From assembly GCF_002802985.1 (NCBI RefSeq), contig NZ_NVPT01000011.1, positions 1 to 55,459 of the forward strand: 55,459 nucleotides of DNA, read 5' to 3'. This DNA comes from Geodermatophilus chilensis. Its GTDB lineage: Bacteria; Actinomycetota; Actinomycetes; Mycobacteriales; Geodermatophilaceae. Numbering within the stretch: position 1 is the first letter of the stretch; the number at the start of each line of letters is the position of its first letter. Under the pieces are notes generated by a model, which saw only the letters and a program-made list of their open reading frames with translations, did no database searches and was not told where the DNA came from. The position numbers and the translations under genes were made by a program. This document shows, one piece after another, positions 16,428 to 25,403 of this stretch.

Positions 16428-17777
16428 ATGGCTGAGCAGTTCGACGTGATCGTGATCGGCATGGGGCCCGGCGGGGAGGTCGCCGCCAGCCGGCTGCTGA
16501 AGGCCGGGAAGCGGGTCGCCGTCGTCGAGCGGGAACTGATCGGCGGAGAGTGCGCCTACTGGGGATGCATCCCCTCCAAGACGCTGCTGCGTCCACCGGA
16601 GGCGCGTGGCGGGGTTGAGCGGGCGGCTGGCGTCGGCGGCGCGGAACTCGACTGGGCGGACACCTGCGACTACCGCGACTACATGATCCGCCACCTCGAT
16701 GACACCGCTCAGGTGGCCGGTTACGAGAAGCAGGGCGCCACTGTGGTCAAAGGTGCGGCGCGCCTCACCGGCCCGGGAACCGTGGACGTCGAGGGACGGG
16801 AGCTGTCGGCCGAGCACGTCGTCGTGGCGACTGGTTCCGAGCCGGTGCTGCCGCCGATCGACGGCGTCGAGGAGGTGGGGGCGTGGACCAACCGGGAGGC
16901 GACGACGCTGCGGGAGATCCCCCGGCGTGTGCTCATGCTGGGGGGAAGTGCGGTCGGGATCGAGCTCGGTCAGTTCCTGCGGCGCTACGGGGCGGACGTC
17001 ACCATCGTGGAGGTGGCGCCCCGGCTGCTCGGGCGTGAGGACCCACGCCTGGGCGAGCTTGTCGGTGACCACCTGGCCCGCGATGGCGTGCACGTGCACA
17101 CCGCCGTCACTCCGAAGCGGGTCCGCCGCGCCGGCCAGGAGACGGTGCTCGAGCTCGAGGACGGCGCGGAGCTACGCGGCGACGTCCTTATCGCCGGCAC
17201 CGGACGTCGACCGCGTACAGAGGGTCTCGGTCTGGAGGCCGCCGGGGTGGAGCTCGGCGCGAAGGGCGCCGTTCCGGTCGACGAGCACTGTCGCGCTGCA
17301 GAGGGGCTGTGGGCGATCGGAGACGTCACCGGCACGATGCAGTTCACCCACGTCGCCATGTACCAGGCGCGGATCGTCGCCGACACCATCCTCGGGAAGC
17401 CTCGCCGTGCTCGCTATGACGGCATCCCGCGGGTGATCTTCTCCGATCCCGAGGTCGCCGCGGTGGGGCTGACCACCGAGGAAGCCGGGCAGCAAGGTCT
17501 ACCCGTTGTCTCCGCCGAGATCGACCTGTCGCACACGATCGCCCGGCCCTGGACGTACGAGCGAGAGCCCCGGGGCTACCTCGGGCTGCTGGCCGACCCT
17601 GAGCGGCGGGTCCTGCTCGGCGCATGGGCGATCGCACCACAGGCCAGCGAATGGATCCACCAAGCGGCGCTGGCCGTGCGCGAGCAGATCCCGGTCGACC
17701 GGCTGCTCGACCAGGTCGCCCAGTTCCCCACGTACACGGAGGGCTACCTCAAGGCCATGGAGGAGCTGGAACTGTGA
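16428..17777 (+). CDS. Lipoamide-dehydrogenase/mercuric-reductase-like flavoprotein disulfide reductase
   Basis: The 449-residue protein has an FAD motif GMGPGGEVAA (11-20), active-site disulfide Cys42/Cys47 within GGECAYWGCIPSKTLL, an NAD(P) motif (MLGGSAVGIELGQFLRRYG), a second FAD motif (WAIGDVTG) and a dimerisation domain from about 335. The C-terminal catalytic dyad is changed: where lipoamide dehydrogenase has HPT..E this protein has QFPTYTEGY, so the proton-relay His is missing while Glu remains. It is thus a class-I relative with an unknown disulfide or quinone substrate. ATG 16428 has AGGAGG at 16415-16420. It follows the glutaredoxin fusion by 155 bp on the same strand, suggesting a redox partnership. 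Confidence 0.85.
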   Translation: MAEQFDVIVIGMGPGGEVAASRLLKAGKRVAVVERELIGGECAYWGCIPSKTLLRPPEARGGVERAAGVGGAELDWADTCDYRDYMIRHLDDTAQVAGYEKQGATVVKGAARLTGPGTVDVEGRELSAEHVVVATGSEPVLPPIDGVEEVGAWTNREATTLREIPRRVLMLGGSAVGIELGQFLRRYGADVTIVEVAPRLLGREDPRLGELVGDHLARDGVHVHTAVTPKRVRRAGQETVLELEDGAELRGDVLIAGTGRRPRTEGLGLEAAGVELGAKGAVPVDEHCRAAEGLWAIGDVTGTMQFTHVAMYQARIVADTILGKPRRARYDGIPRVIFSDPEVAAVGLTTEEAGQQGLPVVSAEIDLSHTIARPWTYEREPRGYLGLLADPERRVLLGAWAIAPQASEWIHQAALAVREQIPVDRLLDQVAQFPTYTEGYLKAMEELEL

Positions 17778-17939
17778 GGCGCCGAGCGGGTGCATCGCAG
17801 TGGTCCGGTGAAGCAGGACCGCGATCGCGGTGCGGTCAATGGTGAACCAACGCGACGACCTGTCGACGGCCGGAGCGGAAGGGCGGCAACCCTGCTCGCC
17901 GCGGCCCCGGAGACAGCCGATGAACCCGTGGAGGCAACC

Positions 17940-19826
17940 TTGAGTGACAAGCCGATCGGTGATTACGCGATGCTGTCGGACTCCCGGTCGGCGGCGTTGG
18001 TCAGCATTGACGGTTCGGTGGACTGGCTGTGCTTTCCGCGCTTCGACAGCCCCGCCGTCTTCAGCCGTCTGCTGGGCGAGCAAGCCGGGTTCTGGTCGGT
18101 CCGACCGGTGGCGGAAGCCCGCACCAGCCGCCGTTACGTGCCCCGGACCCTCGTGTCGGAGACGACGCACCACACCGGCGACGGCGTCGTGACGGTGAAG
18201 GATGCCATGGCGCTCGGCGCCCGCACCCGCGGCCATGAGCTGGGGGCCCGCGCGCCCGGAGTCCTCCTGCGGGAGGTGACGTGCACGCAAGGAAACGTCG
18301 ACGTCGAGATGGTGTTCGCGCCGCGACCGGAGTACGGACTGGTCCACCCGTTGCTGCGCGAGGTTCCAGGCGGCGTGCTGGCGCGTGGGGGCGCGGACCT
18401 GCTGGCACTGTCGAGTCCGGTCCCGTTGTCGATGGAGGACGGGACGGCCCGTGCTCGCGTCGCGCTGTCGGACGGCGACACAGTCGGTTTCGCCCTGCAT
18501 CACCAGTCGAGCTGGCAGGACGCCCCGGACCTGTGGAGTCAGGCGGACATCGCCCAGCGGCTGGCCGACACACGGCAGGGGTGGGAGACCTGGTCGCAAC
18601 TGCACCAGAGCTACGAAGGGCCGTGGAGAGAGCTGGTCGATCTCAGCGGCCGGGTGCTGCAAGGGCTGACATACTTCCCGACCGGCGCGATCGTGGCCGC
18701 GGCGACGACCTCACTTCCGGAGTCCGTGGGCGGGACCCGCAACTGGGACTACCGCTACACGTGGGTGCGCGACGCGAGCATGACGTTGCAGGCGCTGTGG
18801 GTGGCCGCGTGCCCACACGAGGCCAGCACCTTCTTCCAGTTCCTGGCCGGCGCCGCAGCCAGCCAGGTCGAGCGGGACATGGAGCTGCAGATCATGTTCG
18901 GGATCGGGGGAGAACGTGACCTGTCCGAGCGGCAGTTGCCGCACCTGCCGGGGTGGCGCGGCAGCGCTCCGGTTCGCGTCGGCAACGGCGCGTGGCAGCA
19001 GCGCCAGCTCGACGTGTACGGGGAACTGCTCGATGCCGCTGCCCGACTTCCCGAGGTCCTCGAAAACCTCGACAGCGACACCCGGCGGTTCCTGGCCGGC
19101 GTGGCCGATGCGGCCGCCGCTCGCTGGCACGAGACCGACCAGGGCATCTGGGAGGTCCGAGGCGATCCCCAGCACTTCTTGTACTCGAAACTCATGTGCT
19201 GGGTCGCGATGGACCGGGCCATCGCCCTGGCCGACACGCTGCAAGCGTCCGATCGGGTGGAGCGCTGGCGCCAGGTACGTGAGCAGATCGCCGAGGCGAT
19301 CCACAGCGACGGGTGGAACGAGCAGGTCGGGGCGTTCACCCAGGCGTTCGGCTCAGACGACCTCGACGCCTCCGCGCTGATGCTGTCGATCGTCGGCTTC
19401 CTGCCCGGTCACCACCCCAGGATGCTCGCGACGATCGACGCCATCGACCAGCAGCTCACCGACGAGCGAGGACTGGTCTACCGGTATCGAAGCCATGACG
19501 GGCTGCCCGGAGAGGAGGGGACGTTCCTGCTGTGCACCTTCTGGCTGGCACACGCCTTGGCCTTGGCCGGACGAACCACGCGGGCCCGCACGGTGTTCGA
19601 GCGGGCCGTCTCGTTCGTCAACGACCTCGGCTTACTCGCCGAGGAAGTAATCCCCGACAGTGACGAGCTGCTCGGCAACTATCCGCAGGCGTTCAGCCAC
19701 ATCGGGCTGGTGAACGCCGCCTGGGCCATCAGCGAAGCCGAGGATGAGAGCACGCCGGAGCCCCAGCCCCTGAGCCCCCAGCAGGCCGTCCCCTCAGACG
19801 CGCACGTCGTCGCCGAAGGATCGTGA
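17940..19826 (+). CDS. GH15-family trehalase/glucoamylase (island copy)
   Basis: The protein has about 628 residues if it starts at TTG 17940, which has GGAGG 6 nt upstream; the frame is open to 17790. The N-terminal beta-sandwich begins IGDYAMLSDSRSAALVS and DGSVDWLCFPRFDSPA. The catalytic (alpha/alpha)6 barrel has GGTRNWDYRYTWVRDA and GLLAEEVIP with the paired Glu. This is the actinobacterial GH15 group whose mycobacterial member hydrolyses trehalose; glucan hydrolysis is also possible. Product glucose could feed the SDR glucose dehydrogenase at 20930. A second GH15 lies just outside the island at 29625-31517. Confidence 0.88.
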   Translation: MSDKPIGDYAMLSDSRSAALVSIDGSVDWLCFPRFDSPAVFSRLLGEQAGFWSVRPVAEARTSRRYVPRTLVSETTHHTGDGVVTVKDAMALGARTRGHELGARAPGVLLREVTCTQGNVDVEMVFAPRPEYGLVHPLLREVPGGVLARGGADLLALSSPVPLSMEDGTARARVALSDGDTVGFALHHQSSWQDAPDLWSQADIAQRLADTRQGWETWSQLHQSYEGPWRELVDLSGRVLQGLTYFPTGAIVAAATTSLPESVGGTRNWDYRYTWVRDASMTLQALWVAACPHEASTFFQFLAGAAASQVERDMELQIMFGIGGERDLSERQLPHLPGWRGSAPVRVGNGAWQQRQLDVYGELLDAAARLPEVLENLDSDTRRFLAGVADAAAARWHETDQGIWEVRGDPQHFLYSKLMCWVAMDRAIALADTLQASDRVERWRQVREQIAEAIHSDGWNEQVGAFTQAFGSDDLDASALMLSIVGFLPGHHPRMLATIDAIDQQLTDERGLVYRYRSHDGLPGEEGTFLLCTFWLAHALALAGRTTRARTVFERAVSFVNDLGLLAEEVIPDSDELLGNYPQAFSHIGLVNAAWAISEAEDESTPEPQPLSPQQAVPSDAHVVAEGS

Positions 19827-20030
19827 TGCGCTTGTCTGCATCCGCGACCGACCGGCACCCAGGGCTGCGGCACGAGGTGGCTCGCCGCCCCGTCGTCAAC
19901 CGCCCCCGCCGAGACACAGGGACCCCGGGCGCGCTGCGATCTCGCCGAGCCGACGGCAACCCGAGCTGCTCCCAGGGAAGATCGATATCCGGTCGGTGCC
20001 CGGCAGGGACCACGATCGGAGTCTGCTCCG

Positions 20031-20740
20031 ATGACCGTCGTTCTGCGTGCCAAGGACGTCCCCGCCGTCAGCGTCGAGCAGATGCGCGAGGTCGACCGGG
20101 TGATGGTGGAGGAACTCGGCATCGAGCTACAGCAGACGATGGAGAACGCAGGTCGTGCGCTCGACCGCCGGGCTCGAGTGATGCTTGGTGGCGACGCGGC
20201 CGCCCAGCGCGTGACCGTCCTCGCCGGTTCGGGGGGGATGGTCGGGGCGCGTCGGCTGTCCATCTGGGGGCCGAGGTAACCGGCATCCTGGGGCAGCCGC
20301 ACGAGGAGTTGGTCGGCGTACCCGCCCACCAGCTGTCGATTCTGAGCCGGATGGGGTTGTCGGCCCTGGGCCCGGAGTCGCACCTGCCGCCTGCCGACCT
20401 GCTCATCGACGCCCTCATCGGCTACAGCCTCACAGGCGCCCCCCGACAACCGATCTCGAGACTCATCGATGCCGCCAACGCGGCCGGTGTTCCGATACTC
20501 GCCCTGGACATGCCGTCCGGCCTCGACGGCGATCGCAGGGTGCGCCAGGACCCGTGCATCTCGGCTGCGAGCACGCTGACCCTGGCGCTGCCCAAGATCG
20601 GGTTGCTGCAGCGTTCGGCGATGGCTGCGGTCGGTGAGTTGTTCCTGGCTGACATATCGGTGCCTGCTGTGGTCTACGACCGCATCGGACTGCGCGTCGC
20701 CGACATCTTCGCCCGAGACGACGTCGTGGCCCTGCGGTGA
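20031..20740 (+). pseudogene. NAD(P)HX epimerase domain protein (YjeF_N), frameshifted
   Basis: The first frame (ATG 20031) gives PAVSVEQMREVDRVMVEELGIELQQ over several motifs, including MENAGRAL and VTVLAGSGG, the typical YjeF_N N-terminus. It then runs out of frame and stops at 20279. The rest continues in another frame from about 20240 (VHLGAEVTGILGQP, LLIDALIGYSLTGAPR, PILALDMPSGLDGD, LTLALPKIGLL) to TGA 20740. The switch falls at a run of seven G at 20231-20237; eight G would restore one frame of about 236 residues. There is no carbohydrate-kinase-like dehydratase domain, so this is a stand-alone epimerase. The break could be mutation, slippage or a sequencing error. Confidence 0.75.
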
Positions 20741-20929
20741 CCGGCACGGCGCGCGCCCGAGCGGCGCCGGCGAACCCCGAAGCGCCACCCGCGAGCAGCC
20801 ACACCATCCCGCCGGCGCACCGGGGCTGATTGCCCTGGAACGTGTACCCGCCTACCGCCCGCAACGAATCAACAGCGACCGACCACCGCGACACCGAGCG
20901 GTTCGGTCCCTCGACGAACAGGAAGAGCC

Positions 20930-21700
20930 ATGCTGCTAGCAGGCCGTAAGGCAATCGTCACCGGCGCCGCCAGTGGGATCGGTAAGGCCACCGCCGAGCG
21001 GCTGGGCAGGGAGGGCGCCGGCGTATGCGTGAACTTCTTCTCGGAGAAGGAGCAGGAGGCCGCGCACGAGGTGGTCCGTGCCATCGAGCAGGCCGGTCAG
21101 ACGGCGATCGCGGTCCAGGCCGATGTCGGCGATGAAGCGGACGTGCAGCGCATGGTGTGGGAGACCGTCGACGCGCTTGGCGGGATCGACCTGTTGGTCA
21201 ACAACGCGGGCATCGAGAAGCAGATCCCCTTGCTCGAGACGTCCGTCGAGGACTGGGATCGGATCCTGCGGACCAACCTCACCGGAGCCTTTCTGTGCCT
21301 GCGTGAGGCCGGCAAGGTGATGGCAGAGGCAGGGCAAGGCGTGGTCGTCAACATGTCGAGCGTGCATGAGTTCATTCCGTGGCCGCAGTTCGCGCCGTAC
21401 TGCGCCAGTAAGGCGGCGCTCAAGCTCCTCATGCAGACCGCCGCGCGCGAACTCGCGGGAAAGGGAATCCGGCTGGTGAACATCGCTCCGGGCGCTATCG
21501 AGACGCCGATCAACACGTTCGTCCTCGACGATCCCGAGGCCAAGCGTGCGGTGGAGGAGGAGATTCCGCTCGGTCGGATGGGGAAGCCGGAAGACATCGC
21601 CGGAGCGGTCGCCTGGGCCGCCAGCGACGAGGCGGGCTACATCACGGGATCCACCATCGTGGTGGACGGCGGCATGTCGACCTACCCCAGGTTCGTATGA
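20930..21700 (+). CDS. SDR-type glucose 1-dehydrogenase-like protein
   Basis: The 256-residue classical SDR has TGAASGIG at 11-18, NNAGIE near 88-93, a catalytic Ser in NMSSVHEFIPWPQFAPY, Tyr157-x3-Lys161 (YCASK), and the C-terminal GYITGSTIVVDGGMSTYP ending. The pattern (CVNFFSEKEQEA, VQADVGDEADV, HEFIPWPQF) is close to Bacillus-type glucose 1-dehydrogenases, which oxidise beta-D-glucose to gluconolactone with NAD(P). Placement downstream of a GH15 enzyme and near a gluconate-dehydrogenase operon supports a glucose-to-gluconate role, though annotation by similarity only is possible. Confidence 0.83.
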   Translation: MLLAGRKAIVTGAASGIGKATAERLGREGAGVCVNFFSEKEQEAAHEVVRAIEQAGQTAIAVQADVGDEADVQRMVWETVDALGGIDLLVNNAGIEKQIPLLETSVEDWDRILRTNLTGAFLCLREAGKVMAEAGQGVVVNMSSVHEFIPWPQFAPYCASKAALKLLMQTAARELAGKGIRLVNIAPGAIETPINTFVLDDPEAKRAVEEEIPLGRMGKPEDIAGAVAWAASDEAGYITGSTIVVDGGMSTYPRFV

Positions 21701-22239
21701 CCGTCCCGATGACGGTCGGCGGCAGGCGCGGGACGCCCGGAACAGCGCCTTGCGGTCGGGCGTGCCGCTGAACCGATTATCGGCGTCGCTCCGATGAGGG
21801 TCACTGCCCGCCCGGCCGGCACCATCTGCTGCACCGCTAACGGACGACAATCATCAGCAGGGACGCCCGGACCTCCGGGTCAGTCACGAGCACGAGTCTG
21901 GCGGCCGGACGACGAGCCGGAATCTCACCGTCGTACGCCGACCCGACCCGTCCGCCGCCAGCACAGTACGGCGTGTGGACCGAGCAGCACGGCAACGGTG
22001 TTGCAGAGCCGCCCGGTGACGACGCCGGAGTAGGCCACGCTTCACGTCGACGGTTTCCTGAGGGCTGCCTCAGGACGATCTGGCGATTACACGACCAGCG
22101 CAGCGGGCTCAAGCCCGCGCCCTTCCGGGAACCGTGGACGACCCGCGCCACGGAACGGACTGTCAGCCCGATGACAGACCTGTGAACGGGGCAAGGTCGG
22201 CGGAAGATGCCATCGCCACGTGCCGGTGCGCGCGCAGGC
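21701..22239. other. 539-bp convergent intergenic region
   Basis: The SDR gene ends here from the left and the AhpD-like gene from the right. No credible gene is seen; short frames lack ribosome sites and domains. It contains a perfect 8-bp inverted repeat with a 4-nt loop at 22056-22075 and a CCGTGG/CCACGG pair near 22130-22155. Confidence 0.5.
22056..22075. terminator. Possible hairpin terminator between convergent genes
   Basis: TCCTGAGG, GCTG loop, CCTCAGGA: an 8-bp perfect stem with a tetraloop. There is no T-run after it. Position between two convergent operons fits termination, but this is only a structural guess. Confidence 0.35.
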
Positions 22240-23205
22240 TCAGGACCGGCGGCTGATCCCGAGCAGGTCTTCCACGAACCGGAGTCGCTCGGGGACGGGG
22301 CATCCGGTCGCGTCCAGGATGAGGTTCATCATCTGGAAGTTCGCACAGACCCCGACCGCCGCCGCCGCCACCTCGCGGCTCGCCGAATGCACCAGGGCGT
22401 CGCGCGCCACGTCGAGGCGCCGCCCCGTCGCCATGGCGGTGGCGAGGTCGCGGAGCTGCTCGCCCCAGGGCAGTCCGGGCTCGATGCTCTCGTCCGCGAT
22501 CGCCCGAAGGTCGGCCGAACCACCCGTCGTCTTCTCCACGCTCACCCGGAGCATGTTGGCGTGGGCGATCAGCTAGTAGAAGCAGTTGTTCAGGAGTGAC
22601 ACCCTGGCGGCCAGCAGTTCCATCTGCGCGCGGGACAGCAGGCCCTGGTAGGTGAGGTCGCCCATCTGCTCCATGCTCAGGTAGAGCTGCGCGTGCAGCC
22701 GGTCGCGATCGTCCTCCTCCGCCGGCACCGCCGAGAGTGCGTAACGCGCGCCGTCCTCCGGATGGGTTGGCACGAAGGCCTGGCGCAGCCGCACGTCGGG
22801 GTTCCGGCTGCGGGTCGGTTCCCCCGCGACGGGCTGGGGCAGCGGCTCCTCTGCCGAGCCGATGCCCCGGACGTAGGCGTCGATCGCCGCCAGTCGGCTG
22901 ACGATGCCCACCACCTCCACGAACCGCTCGACCGTGAGGCCGCGCGCGAGAAGGTCGCTGACCCACTCCCGCGTGATGAGGTCCGCGGCGGCGGAGACCG
23001 ACTGCGCTGCCTCGGTCAGCAGCGGGTCGAGTCCGGTGTACGCGTCGGCGAACGTGCGGGCGGCCCGGGCCTCCCTGGCCACGGAGACCCGCTCCTCGCC
23101 GGAGAGCCAGGTGCCCGGCATGGCCAGCCGCTGCCATTGGGAACGGAGTTCCTCGCGAAGGCCATCCGGCACCGGCAGAACAGCGCCGTCCAAGACGAAG
23201 GCCAC
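22240..23205 (-). CDS. AhpD/carboxymuconolactone-decarboxylase-like protein with in-frame TAG at the active-site cysteine (candidate UAG selenoprotein)
   Basis: Read through the TAG at 22573-22575, the protein has 321 residues from GTG 23205 (AGGAG 9 nt upstream). The C-terminal half holds the AhpD-like core: ELLAARVSLLNNCFY-stop-LIAHANMLRVS. The family signature CxxCxxxH is matched as Cys208-Phe-Tyr-[TAG211]-Leu-Ile-Ala-His215, so the stop replaces the second catalytic Cys. The frame and family-like sequence continue for 110 codons (ALVHSASREVAAAAVGVCAN) to TGA 22242. A second AhpD-like half (about 30-130) lies N-terminal. It is the last gene of a minus-strand thiol-redox operon, 134 bp after the DUF3179 gene. 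Selenocysteine insertion is inference; a nonsense mutation is the alternative. Confidence 0.7.
22537..22555 (-). promoter_or_regulatory. Candidate bacterial SECIS-like hairpin downstream of the TAG
   Basis: In the mRNA the seven bases CAUGCUC (22555-22549) pair with GAGCGUG (22543-22537), with one U-G wobble, around the loop CGGGU. The loop begins 24 nt after the UAG. Bacterial SECIS elements lie directly downstream of the codon and expose a loop with conserved G and U at about this distance. The structure is inside coding sequence and in GC-rich DNA, so chance pairing is possible. A competing CCACGC/GCGUGG stem also exists. Confidence 0.45.
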
Positions 23206-23339
23206 GGGGCATCTCTCCTGGCTCGATCGCCATTCGGCGGCGGACATACCCGTCGTGAACGGGTATGGATGCTTGCCGGGCGCTGACGGTAACCGAGGTG
23301 CATATGCCTGATGCCGATGCAGCGGGCTCACGGTCCGGG

Positions 23340-24545
23340 TCAGCCGAGGTCGGCGATCCGGGTCGTCGGATGGAAGGCCGCCCAGGCGAACCAGAAGGTG
23401 TCCAGGTGCTCGACCGGTTCGAGTCGCTTCCCAGCCATCGGTCCGTCGACGGCCTCGCCCAAGACGTTCCATCGGGAGCCGGTCGCGTCGTCGATGAACC
23501 GCTCCCCCTGCCGGGTGAAGGCCAGCCGCTGTCCGTCCACGACCGGGTCGAAGGCACCGGTGGCGCCGACCGGCCGACCCTCATCGACCCGGCGATCGTC
23601 CAGGGGTGAGCGCAGGCCCTCGACGGCCCACACGACGACCGGTGCGCCGTCGACGGTCAGCTCGACCACACCCGTCTCGACCAGATCGACCAGCGGCACC
23701 GCGACCGGATCCCCGGACGCACCGAGCCCGGCCACCCGCTCCATGGCGGGCCGCCGCGGGTCGGGCTCACCCTGGAAGAGGAACGGGTTGCCGCCGGGCC
23801 GGTCGTAGCCGCCGTAGGGGTTGGCGCCGTAGTCACGCCTCGCTCCGGTGTCCCGGCTGAGCACCCACCCGTCGGGGTTGGCCTCCCGCCACTGCGCCCA
23901 CGTCACGGTCTGCACCGGCACCCGGTCCAGCTCCTGCCCGGCGAGCACTCCTGCGATCGCCCGGCCCTCGATCTGCGAGAACAGGGACTCGGTCTGCCGG
24001 TCGTACATCACCAGGTCGGAGCGGTACAGCAGCCCGGAGGTGCCGAAGGTGAGCAGCCGGTCGCCCAGCTGCCGGTCGAAGGCCAGTGCCGAGTTGCACA
24101 ACGGGCAGTAGGTCACGGCGACAGGACGGCCGTCGATCGTGTCGTTGACGATCTCGTGCCAGATCAGGATCCGCACCGGGTAGGCACGCGCGGTCTCCCC
24201 GATGGCGGGGGCCAGCACGGGTTCGTCGTCGGTCAGCCAATCGACCTCGGCCGCGCGCTGGAAGCGAGGTTCCTCGATCGGTGGGATGCCGTCCGGCGGC
24301 GGACCGCCGCTGATCACCTCGTCCGGGTCGACCAGCGGCGCGGGCAGGGCGGGGTCGTCGATGCGCTCCAGCGCCGAGGGGAGGTCCTCGCTCGGCGACC
24401 CGTCGACCTCCTCCAGCAGCACCGAGTCACCCGTGGTGGGACCGGCCCCGGTGCTGTCGACACCGGTGCGCTCCGCCGTCGGGCCGCCGCAGGCACCGAG
24501 CAGCAGAAGAGCCGCCACGCCCAGCGCCGCACGTCGGGCGCTCAT
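23340..24545 (-). CDS. DUF3179 domain lipoprotein
   Basis: The protein has 401 residues. The signal peptide ends in a lipobox LLGAC (Cys19), so it is probably anchored outside the membrane. Residues about 100-395 form the DUF3179 domain: AYPVRILIWHEIVNDTIDG and PVAVTYCPLCNSALAFDR (Cys147, Cys150), later SLFSQIEGRAIAG and GANPYGGYDRPG. The function of DUF3179 is unknown; the CPLC pair suggests redox or metal chemistry. Its ATG overlaps the stop of the CcdA-like gene (ATGA), and a TlpA thioredoxin gene precedes that, so a role in extracytoplasmic thiol chemistry is likely. Confidence 0.85.
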   Translation of the reverse strand: MSARRAALGVAALLLLGACGGPTAERTGVDSTGAGPTTGDSVLLEEVDGSPSEDLPSALERIDDPALPAPLVDPDEVISGGPPPDGIPPIEEPRFQRAAEVDWLTDDEPVLAPAIGETARAYPVRILIWHEIVNDTIDGRPVAVTYCPLCNSALAFDRQLGDRLLTFGTSGLLYRSDLVMYDRQTESLFSQIEGRAIAGVLAGQELDRVPVQTVTWAQWREANPDGWVLSRDTGARRDYGANPYGGYDRPGGNPFLFQGEPDPRRPAMERVAGLGASGDPVAVPLVDLVETGVVELTVDGAPVVVWAVEGLRSPLDDRRVDEGRPVGATGAFDPVVDGQRLAFTRQGERFIDDATGSRWNVLGEAVDGPMAGKRLEPVEHLDTFWFAWAAFHPTTRIADLG

Positions 24546-25396
24546 CGCTGCCGCTCCCGCGCCCGACGACGGCCGGGGCGTATCGCACCGGCGACCCCGA
24601 CTGCGGCGATCAGCCCGATCGCGACGAGCCCGCCCGGACCCAGGGCCGCGACCCAGCGCGTGAGCGCTCCTTGCACAGAGCTGGCCGCCTCGATGACCGG
24701 GTCGCCGCTCGCCGCGCCGGCGAGCACCCGGATCTCGAACCAGCCGTACCAGGCCACGTAGCCGCCGGCGACGAGCAGGAGCGCGCCGCTGCCGCGGCTG
24801 ATCAGCGCGCCGGCGCGGCGCAGCGAACCGACGATCGAGGTGCGCGCGAGCGCGACGGCGACCGACAGCACCGTGACGATCGTCCCCATGCCGAGGGCGT
24901 AGACCAGGAAGGTGGCGGCGACCTCGACGGGTCCGCCGGTCCGCAGTGCCCCCGCGGTCACGGCGAGGAAGGGCGCCAGCGTGCACGACAGCGACGCCAG
25001 CGCGAACGAGACGCCGAACCCGACCTGCGACGCCCACCGCGCGGTGGGCGCCTGCCCGTGGCCGGCCATGCCCGATAGCCCCAGGCGCCGACCGGTCAGC
25101 AGCCACAGCCCGACGCCGACCAGGACCGCACCGATGAGCACGGTCAGCACCGGCAGGTACCGCTGGACCGACGCCGTCACCGACCCCAGCGCGAGACCGG
25201 CGAGCCCGAAGACGACGACGAAGCCGGTGGTCATGCCGAGGGCGAAGCCGACCGCGCGTGCCACTGCCGCTCTCCTGGCGGACCGGGCGTCGGCGACGAT
25301 CAGGCCCAGGTAGGCCGGCAGCAGGGCGAAGCCGCACGGGTTGAACGCCGCGACCGCTCCGGCGACGAGGGCCAGCCCGAACACTCCCACGTCCAT
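24542..25396 (-). CDS. CcdA/DsbD-type transmembrane thiol-electron transporter
   Basis: The 284-residue polytopic protein begins with FNPCGFALLPAYL (Cys21), and the matching second cysteine motif is ASLSCTLAPFL (Cys138). These two membrane cysteines are the redox pair of CcdA proteins, which move electrons from cytosolic thioredoxin to extracytoplasmic thioredoxin-like partners. Six hydrophobic segments fit the family core (about 220 residues); a further C-terminal helix (ALGPGGLVAIGLIAAVGVAGA) and basic tail are extra. It lies between the TlpA-like and DUF3179 lipoprotein genes, its probable partners. Confidence 0.85.
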   Translation of the reverse strand: MDVGVFGLALVAGAVAAFNPCGFALLPAYLGLIVADARSARRAAVARAVGFALGMTTGFVVVFGLAGLALGSVTASVQRYLPVLTVLIGAVLVGVGLWLLTGRRLGLSGMAGHGQAPTARWASQVGFGVSFALASLSCTLAPFLAVTAGALRTGGPVEVAATFLVYALGMGTIVTVLSVAVALARTSIVGSLRRAGALISRGSGALLLVAGGYVAWYGWFEIRVLAGAASGDPVIEAASSVQGALTRWVAALGPGGLVAIGLIAAVGVAGAIRPGRRRARERQR

Positions 25397-25403
25397 CGCG
25401 GCC

